Assembly: GCA_016124665.1 (NCBI GenBank)
Contig: WGNH01000017.1
Span: 1-64,000, forward strand
Source: Alphaproteobacteria bacterium
Lineage (GTDB): Bacteria > Pseudomonadota > Alphaproteobacteria > Caulobacterales > Maricaulaceae
Reading direction: 5' to 3'
DNA: 64,000 nt
Shown here: one piece after another, positions 58,930 through 64,000 of the stretch
How positions within the stretch are numbered: the first letter of the stretch is position 1
How the letters are laid out: each line of letters starts with the position of its first letter
The notes under the pieces: model-generated
Seen by the model: only the letters and a program-made list of their open reading frames with translations
Database searches by the model: none
What the model was told of the DNA's origin: nothing
Made by a program: the position numbers and the translations under genes

Positions 58930-59406
58930 TTATGTGAGGGCATCAATCGCTTCGCGTGACAAACCACCCGGCACAACCGTTACAGGAATCGGGCGTGCAC
59001 CGGTCAGGCCACGGCCGCGGGCCAGCGCGGTGACCAGTGGGCCGGGCCCCTCTCCCGTCTCGGCGGCTCCCAGCACCAGAATGGAAATCGTGGAATCTTC
59101 CTCGATCAGATCAGCCATCGCGGACCGCAACTCGTCTTCCCGCAAGACCAGTTCCGGACGTTCGCCCAAAACCGCTTCGGCATCCTCAGCCAGCGCGTCC
59201 AGCAATTCGGTGGCTTCCTCCTCGGCCTCACGCCGCATGGTTTCGGAGACTCCGATCCAGTGATCGAAATTGGATGGTTCGATAACGGCCAGAAGGATCA
59301 GGCCGCACTCTGTGGCCTGCGCCCGCTTGGCGGCGAAATAGAGCGCGGTGCGGCACTCTTCGCTCTGATCAGCCACGACCAAAAATTTACGGCGATGTTC
59401 GCTCAT
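58930..59406 (-). CDS. Universal stress protein family
   Basis: A 158-residue UspA-type alpha/beta protein: RKFLVVADQSEECRTALYFAAKRA begins, and ILVLGAAETGEGPGPLVTALARG is the nucleotide loop. ATP-binding G-2x-G-9x-G(S/T) is only partly kept. It starts the nfu-tsaB segment downstream of trpS and usually lies between them in alphaproteobacteria. Confidence 0.88.
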   Translation of the reverse strand: MSEHRRKFLVVADQSEECRTALYFAAKRAQATECGLILLAVIEPSNFDHWIGVSETMRREAEEEATELLDALAEDAEAVLGERPELVLREDELRSAMADLIEEDSTISILVLGAAETGEGPGPLVTALARGRGLTGARPIPVTVVPGGLSREAIDALT

Positions 59407-59459
59407 AATGCATAGATTTGGCCTGACACGCGCCATTCGTCCAGATAGGAATGCGCCCC

Positions 59460-60014
59460 ATGACCGGAACCAGTTATTCAGATCGGCGTAATGCCGCCGC
59501 TAAGGAACAGCTCATAGCACTGGAATCCAAGCGGATTTCCGTGAGCGAGCAGGGGACGCTGAAGCGCGCCATTGCGTTTGACGACATTACAGAAGTCCGC
59601 CTCGGGGTCGAAATGGCAGGCCGTGACAGCCAGGTCGTTTGCCGCATTACCGCGACAGACGGGACGATCATCGTCTTCGGATCCCGCAGCTGGCAAAGCC
59701 TCGGCCAATGGGAGAATCGTGCGGTCGGATTCCGGGATTTCAACACCGCCCTTCATCGGGCGCTTCTGCCTTATGCCGCGACAATCCGCTTTATCGAGGG
59801 CCAGCCACTCTGGTTCGGCTTTGTCATGTCGGGCCTCGGCCTGATGCTTGCCCTGCTCGGCGGCGGCTTCGCTCTATTTCTGTTGCTGGACGAAAATCCA
59901 GTGGGTTTTGGCGGCCTGCCAGGGCTCATCATCGGCCTCTATCTGGCCTGGATGTTCCGGCCACGCCCGCAAAAACCCTATGATCCCAGGCTCTACGCAG
60001 ACATGCTGTCCTAA
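59460..60014 (+). CDS. Membrane protein of unknown function
   Basis: 184 residues: a soluble N-terminal ~110-residue half with beta-strands (RISVSEQGTLKRAIAFDDITEVRLGVEMAGRD split here, CRITATDGTIIVFGSRSW) that recalls a PH-like fold, then two hydrophobic segments (FGFVMSGLGLMLALLGGGFALFLLL; GLPGLIIGLYLAWMF). No named family. It stands between usp and PCuAC and overlaps the stop of the latter (CTAA 60011-60014). An ATG nine bases upstream (59451) is an alternative start. Confidence 0.75.
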   Translation: MTGTSYSDRRNAAAKEQLIALESKRISVSEQGTLKRAIAFDDITEVRLGVEMAGRDSQVVCRITATDGTIIVFGSRSWQSLGQWENRAVGFRDFNTALHRALLPYAATIRFIEGQPLWFGFVMSGLGLMLALLGGGFALFLLLDENPVGFGGLPGLIIGLYLAWMFRPRPQKPYDPRLYADMLS

Positions 60015-60514
60015 TCGGCCGATAGCCCCGGCGGCATGGATTGCACAGCAAAGCGGACCGGAACCGCATCGGCATTCTGGAAGGTCAGCGTCCCGTTCAC
60101 TGTCTCGCCTTCGGATACAGCCGGCAGGCCGAACACCATCAGATGCAGACCACCCGGCGCGAATATCAGAGGGCCGTCTTCTCCGATGCGCTGCGGCCCG
60201 ACCTCCCGCATCTGCATGACGCCATCTCCGGTCATGAAATGCCCGTGCAGCTCGACCCGTTCCGCCCCGTCGATCCTTGCCGACAGCAATACGTCTTCAA
60301 ATCCCTCGGCGAGGTTGGCAGTGAAATAGGCGGCCGTTACATCCCGTCCTGCCGGATGGGGCCGCATCCATGCGGCACGAATTTCGATCACGCTTTCCTG
60401 CCCGGCAACGGACACGGTGTCTTCCACCCCGGGCGGGGGGGCAGACGGCCGGTTTTCCGGCGCCTCACAGGCCGCAAGAATAAGAGCCGGAAAAATCGCA
60501 AGATAACTTCGCAT
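60011..60514 (-). CDS. PCu(A)C copper chaperone, lipoprotein
   Basis: A 167-residue periplasmic protein. The N-terminus MRSYLAIFPALILAAC is a lipoprotein signal with Cys at 16. The copper motif is HGHFMTGDGVMQMREV ... FAPGGLHLMVFGL, matching the H-x-M ... H-x-M of PCuAC. It delivers Cu(I) to cytochrome oxidase CuA or traffics copper. Located downstream of trpS in reverse... in the same direction as trpS but outside its usual neighbours. Confidence 0.88.
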   Translation of the reverse strand: MRSYLAIFPALILAACEAPENRPSAPPPGVEDTVSVAGQESVIEIRAAWMRPHPAGRDVTAAYFTANLAEGFEDVLLSARIDGAERVELHGHFMTGDGVMQMREVGPQRIGEDGPLIFAPGGLHLMVFGLPAVSEGETVNGTLTFQNADAVPVRFAVQSMPPGLSAD

Positions 60515-60573
60515 GGGCGCTTTCCTTTTGCCGCTGTACTAGCGCCAGAGGACCGCCCTGACCATGCGGCGGT

Positions 60574-61602
60574 TTATCCCCAATAGCCGACGATTTCCTT
60601 GACGTCCTTGATGACCGGTCCGGCCACGGCGCGGGCACGCTCGGCCCCGCGGGTCAGAATAAGGTCGATTTCTGCGGGGTCGGCGATCAGGCGCGCATAT
60701 TCATTGGCCACAGGCGACAGGCGTTCGACCGCCAGTTCGGCCAGTTTCGGCTTGAACACGCCAAAACCCTGTCCGCCGAATTCGGAAATTACCTTCTCCT
60801 TCGTCGAGCCTTCCAATGCCGCATAAATGCCGATGAGGTTGAGCGCTTCGGGGCGATCGCCCAGCTCTTCCAGAGAGGCGGGAAGCGGTTCGGGATCCGT
60901 TTTGGCCTTCTTGATCTTGCGTGCGATTGTGTCGGCATCATCCGCCAGATTGATGCGGGAGAGGTCGGACGGGTCGGACTTCGACATCTTCTTCGATCCG
61001 TCCTTCAGCGACATGATGCGCGTGCCCGCCCCCTGGATATAGGGGTCGGGAAGCGGGAAAAAGCCATCACAATCAAAGTCACGCATGAAGCGGGCCGCGA
61101 TATCGCGGGACAATTCCAGATGCTGTTTCTGGTCTTCGCCGACCGGCACATGGGTCGCCTTGTAAACCAGAATATCGGCAGCCTGCAGCACGGGGTAAGT
61201 AAAAAGACCCACGCTGGCACGCTCCTTGTCCTTGCCGGCCTTGTCCTTGAATTGCGTCATACGCTCCAGCCAGCCGAGACGGGCCACGCACTGGAATATC
61301 CAGGCAAGTTCGGCATGCGCCGTCACAGCGGATTGTGCAAACAACGCGGATTTTTCGGGATCAACGCCGGATGCGATATAGGCTGCGGCAGCCTGGCGAA
61401 CCTTGTCCGGCAGACCTCGTGCGTCATGCGGCATGGTGATGGCGTGCATGTCCACCACGCAATAGAAACACTCAGCGCCGCTATCCTGCAGCGTCACCCA
61501 GTTCACCAGCGCGCCGAGATAATTTCCCAGATGAAGCCCGCCCGTAGGCTGCATGCCAGAGAGGATGCGTTGGGGACCGGAATAGGTTTGCGCGTCAGTC
61601 AT
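60574..61602 (-). CDS. trpS: Tryptophanyl-tRNA synthetase
   Basis: A 342-residue class I synthetase. The HIGH motif appears as [15 protein letters not shown] and KMSKS as [29 protein letters not shown] and [29 protein letters not shown] are conserved. ATG 61602 begins [14 protein letters not shown]; a longer frame upstream is not conserved. It lies 40 bp after murJ on the same strand in the usual order. Confidence 0.97.
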   Translation of the reverse strand: MTDAQTYSGPQRILSGMQPTGGLHLGNYLGALVNWVTLQDSGAECFYCVVDMHAITMPHDARGLPDKVRQAAAAYIASGVDPEKSALFAQSAVTAHAELAWIFQCVARLGWLERMTQFKDKAGKDKERASVGLFTYPVLQAADILVYKATHVPVGEDQKQHLELSRDIAARFMRDFDCDGFFPLPDPYIQGAGTRIMSLKDGSKKMSKSDPSDLSRINLADDADTIARKIKKAKTDPEPLPASLEELGDRPEALNLIGIYAALEGSTKEKVISEFGGQGFGVFKPKLAELAVERLSPVANEYARLIADPAEIDLILTRGAERARAVAGPVIKDVKEIVGYWG

Positions 61603-61642
61603 GATCTCACTCGAAGGCAGGATGCAAAAGGAAGGCCCGCGT

Positions 61643-63205
61643 TTAGCCACGCGCGAAAGCGTGACGCAACTCCGAAATCCGCAACCCGCCTGTGAGTATG
61701 GCAAAAAGGCTATAGGCCACCAGCCCGATTCCAGATGCTGCGACAGCGGTCAGAAGCCGCGAGCCGATCAACAGATCGGTCAGGGGTTCCCGGTACAGGG
61801 TCAGGGCATACATCACGCCGCCGGCAAGCACTGCCGAGACCAATAATTTGGGCAAAGCGCGTTTCAGACGCTTGTCGATATCAAGCCCGCTCCGCCGCGC
61901 CAGAAAGAAGGCCAGCAATCCCGCATTCACCCAGCCGGCAAAAGAGGTCGCAGCAGCCAGTCCGACATGGCCACGATCCGGCGCAAAGTCGCGAATCCAG
62001 AAGAAAGCTGCTGCCCCGATCACAATGTTCAACACCATGGAGACCGCAGCAAATTTCATCGGCGTCATTGTGTCTTCCCGCGCAAAAAAGCCTGGCGAGA
62101 ACACCTTGATCAGGACAAAGGCCGGAAGACCCAGGGCGAAAGCCTGGACTGCCAGTTTTGTCGCTTCGGAATCTTCTGCTGTGAACGCGCCGCGCTGAAA
62201 CAGGCCCTCAACCAGAAGGCCCGGCATGACCAGCAAGGCGGCCGCCGCCGGCAGAGTCAGCGCCATTGAAATTTCCACAGCCCGGTTGGTCGCATCCATG
62301 GCGCCTTGGTCATCACCGGCTTTCAGCCGTCTGGAAAGGGTCGGCAAGAGTGCTACGCCCATCGCGATGCCGATGACACCCAGAGGCAGCTGATACAGCC
62401 GGTCCGCGTAATACAGCAACGCAACAGCGCCATCCTGCAGGGTTGCAATCAGCTGACTGATGACAATATTGATCTGGGTCACGCCGCCGGCAATCGCGCC
62501 CGGTACGCCCAGCACGATGAGTCGGCGGACTTTCGGCGTCAGCTGCGGCACGCGCAGGCCCAGCCGGATCCCGGACCGGCGGCATCCCCAATAAAGCATG
62601 ACCGCCTGAACAACCCCGGAGAAGGGTACCGCGATCGTGATCCACAGGCCTGTGGTTTCCGGATTTCGTGGCGCCACAAGTAACACGCCGATCATGACGA
62701 TATTCAGCGCAATCGGGGCCGCCGCTGACAATGCGAACCGGTCATGCGCATTCAGCGTCCCTCCCATCATTGCGGTCAGCGAGACAAGCAGGAGGTAGGG
62801 CATGGTGATCTGCGTAAAAAGCACCGTCATTTCGAACAGGCCCGGCTCATCGACAAATCCCGGCGCAATGCCCCGGATGATGACGGGCATGAAGATCTGC
62901 GCCATGACCGTCAGAACGGACAGCGTCACGATCATCACCGACAGTGTGTCACGCGCAAACCGCCGGGCTTCATCCCGGCCTTCGCCTTCCAGCGTCCGCG
63001 AGTAAAGCGGAATATAGGCCGCATTGAATGCGCCCTCGGCAAAAAACCGGCGAAACAGGTTGGGAAAACGGAAAGCGACAACGAAGGCTTCCGCTACCGG
63101 CCCTGTACCCAGCGCCGCGGCCAGCAATATCTCGCGTAAAAAGCCCAGCACCCGGCTGATGGCGGTAAACCCGCCAATAACGAAAGTGGATCGGAGCAAT
63201 CGCAT
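61643..63205 (-). CDS. murJ: Lipid II flippase MurJ
   Basis: A 520-residue membrane protein with 14 helices that moves lipid II across the inner membrane. It starts with [68 protein letters not shown] (split here: [11 protein letters not shown] and [14 protein letters not shown]), the MVF/MurJ signature, and [19 protein letters not shown] later. It is placed two bases after the glnD stop. Confidence 0.97.
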   Translation of the reverse strand: MRLLRSTFVIGGFTAISRVLGFLREILLAAALGTGPVAEAFVVAFRFPNLFRRFFAEGAFNAAYIPLYSRTLEGEGRDEARRFARDTLSVMIVTLSVLTVMAQIFMPVIIRGIAPGFVDEPGLFEMTVLFTQITMPYLLLVSLTAMMGGTLNAHDRFALSAAAPIALNIVMIGVLLVAPRNPETTGLWITIAVPFSGVVQAVMLYWGCRRSGIRLGLRVPQLTPKVRRLIVLGVPGAIAGGVTQINIVISQLIATLQDGAVALLYYADRLYQLPLGVIGIAMGVALLPTLSRRLKAGDDQGAMDATNRAVEISMALTLPAAAALLVMPGLLVEGLFQRGAFTAEDSEATKLAVQAFALGLPAFVLIKVFSPGFFAREDTMTPMKFAAVSMVLNIVIGAAAFFWIRDFAPDRGHVGLAAATSFAGWVNAGLLAFFLARRSGLDIDKRLKRALPKLLVSAVLAGGVMYALTLYREPLTDLLIGSRLLTAVAASGIGLVAYSLFAILTGGLRISELRHAFARG

Positions 63206-63207
63206 CG

Positions 63208-64000
63208 TCAGCGCCCGGCGCTTGCCCGGGCGCGGGCCAGCCCGCGCGTCCGTGCGGTTTCTTCAATGCGGGCCTCTTCTTCCGCCAGCACTGCCAGCAA
63301 AGCCGCCTTGATGTCGGCGATCTGCGCCGTATCCGAAAGCTTCTGGCCGTCCTTCAACACATAGAAAACATCTGTGGCGCGTTCGCCATAACCGTCAATG
63401 CGGGCCGATTGCAAAGCCAGCCCGGCATCGGCCAGCACTTCCGAGAGATCCGCCAGCAAGCCCGGACGATCCCGGCCCGACGCCTCGATCAGGGTCGCGG
63501 TTTCTGCGGCCTGCTGATCGATTGATACGGACGGAATAACGGTAAAGGCCGTTGCCCGGCGCGTCAGGCGTTGCGCGGGCCGCGTCCCGGATCGTGATTT
63601 CGACCCTGATGCAGCCCGGCGGACACGCTCGGCAAGGGCATCCCTGGCCCGCTCACGGTCATACCCGTAGGGTTGGCCGGATGCGTCCTGTACATAGAAA
63701 ACGTCAAACGCCTCACCGGAGGCGGTCGTCGAGACCTGTGCACCCACAACATTGGCGCCCAGCTGCGCAAGCACGGCAACAATGTCTGCAAACAACCGGT
63801 CCCGGTCCGGTGCAATCATCATGACTTCAGTGGCGGCCCGGCGTTTGTCGATCCGCGCCGCCGCAGCGACCAGATCTCCGCGCGCCCGGGCGGCGCGTAC
63901 GAAGGCTGCGTGCCGTAAACGGTCTGCTTCCGAAAAGGACAGCCAGTAGGAATCATCCAGATCAGCGGTCCAGTTACGCGCGAATTCATCGTCCACCCGC
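63208..64000 (-). CDS. glnD: [Protein-PII] uridylyltransferase GlnD, C-terminal part
   Basis: The frame is open to the right edge, so only about 264 residues are seen. Two ACT domains are visible: MMIAPDRDRLFADIVAVLAQLGANVVGAQVSTT, and EASGRDRPGLLADLSEVLADAGLALQSARIDGYG, each binding glutamine. The nucleotidyltransferase and HD domains lie beyond the window. It modifies PII (GlnB/GlnK) in response to nitrogen. It precedes murJ in the common order glnD-murJ-trpS. Confidence 0.92.
   Translation of the reverse strand, partial: RVDDEFARNWTADLDDSYWLSFSEADRLRHAAFVRAARARGDLVAAAARIDKRRAATEVMMIAPDRDRLFADIVAVLAQLGANVVGAQVSTTASGEAFDVFYVQDASGQPYGYDRERARDALAERVRRAASGSKSRSGTRPAQRLTRRATAFTVIPSVSIDQQAAETATLIEASGRDRPGLLADLSEVLADAGLALQSARIDGYGERATDVFYVLKDGQKLSDTAQIADIKAALLAVLAEEEARIEETARTRGLARARASAGR

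Overview
This window comes from an alphaproteobacterial chromosome, GC-rich (about 60% by eye). The best fit is the Caulobacterales/Maricaulales side (Hyphomonadaceae-like). The reasons are two long gene runs kept in the usual alphaproteobacterial order, a Fur protein without the C-terminal CxxC motifs, and GANTC (CcrM-type) sites clustered upstream of dnaA. The genus is not settled by the sequence. I see no tRNA, rRNA, CRISPR array, insertion sequence or prophage.

Layout. 1-2.9 kb: the end of a Bax inhibitor-1 gene and small enzymes. 3-10.7 kb, minus strand: rpsT, dnaA, dnaN, recF, a LysE exporter and gyrB, the replication-initiation cluster, with a 374-bp dnaA leader carrying a perfect 10-bp inverted repeat and three GANTC sites. 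10.8-13.5 kb: enoyl-CoA hydratase, a TraB/GumN protein and mutM. 13.5-14.1 kb: one AT-richer orphan gene that may be a PD-(D/E)XK-like protein. 14.2-21.3 kb, plus strand: ubiE, a self-contained ECF42-type sigma factor cassette with two DGPF/YCII proteins and a matching promoter, ubiB, a split coaC/coaB pair and dut. 21.4-26 kb: cysK, a PIF1-like helicase, a MoeB/ThiF enzyme, a metallo-beta-lactamase-fold hydrolase and an SH3 protein. 26.1-29.4 kb: fabA-fabB-(Tat cupin-like gene)-fabI, the anaerobic-type unsaturated fatty acid branch plus enoyl-ACP reductase. 29.5-34.7 kb: a lipoprotein, an S9D-like glutamyl endopeptidase, an esterase and an AraC regulator.

34.7-64 kb is almost entirely minus strand and reads glnD-murJ-trpS-usp-nfu-tsaB-rimI-fur-miaB-phoH-ybeY-corC-lnt-xre-metK-trmB-rimP-nusA-ylxR-infB-rbfA-truB-rpsO-pnp. 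This is the familiar alphaproteobacterial translation/RNA super-cluster. It is broken by four insertions: hypothetical/PCuAC, nitroreductase, a Tet-like MFS pump, and trkH with two NTF2-like genes. Many junctions are ATGA/GTGA/TTGA overlaps, so translational coupling is pervasive, and several essential genes use TTG or GTG starts.

Regulatory highlights are a 22-bp palindrome just upstream of metK, a promoter plus intrinsic terminator/attenuator in the rimP-nusA leader, an ECF42-like promoter in front of the DGPF genes, strong terminators after rpsT, pnp and the 29.5-kb lipoprotein gene, and an AT-rich promoter for gyrB. Most of the window is core housekeeping. The least explained items are the orphan at 13.5 kb, the Tat cupin-like gene inside the fab operon and the structured dnaA leader.
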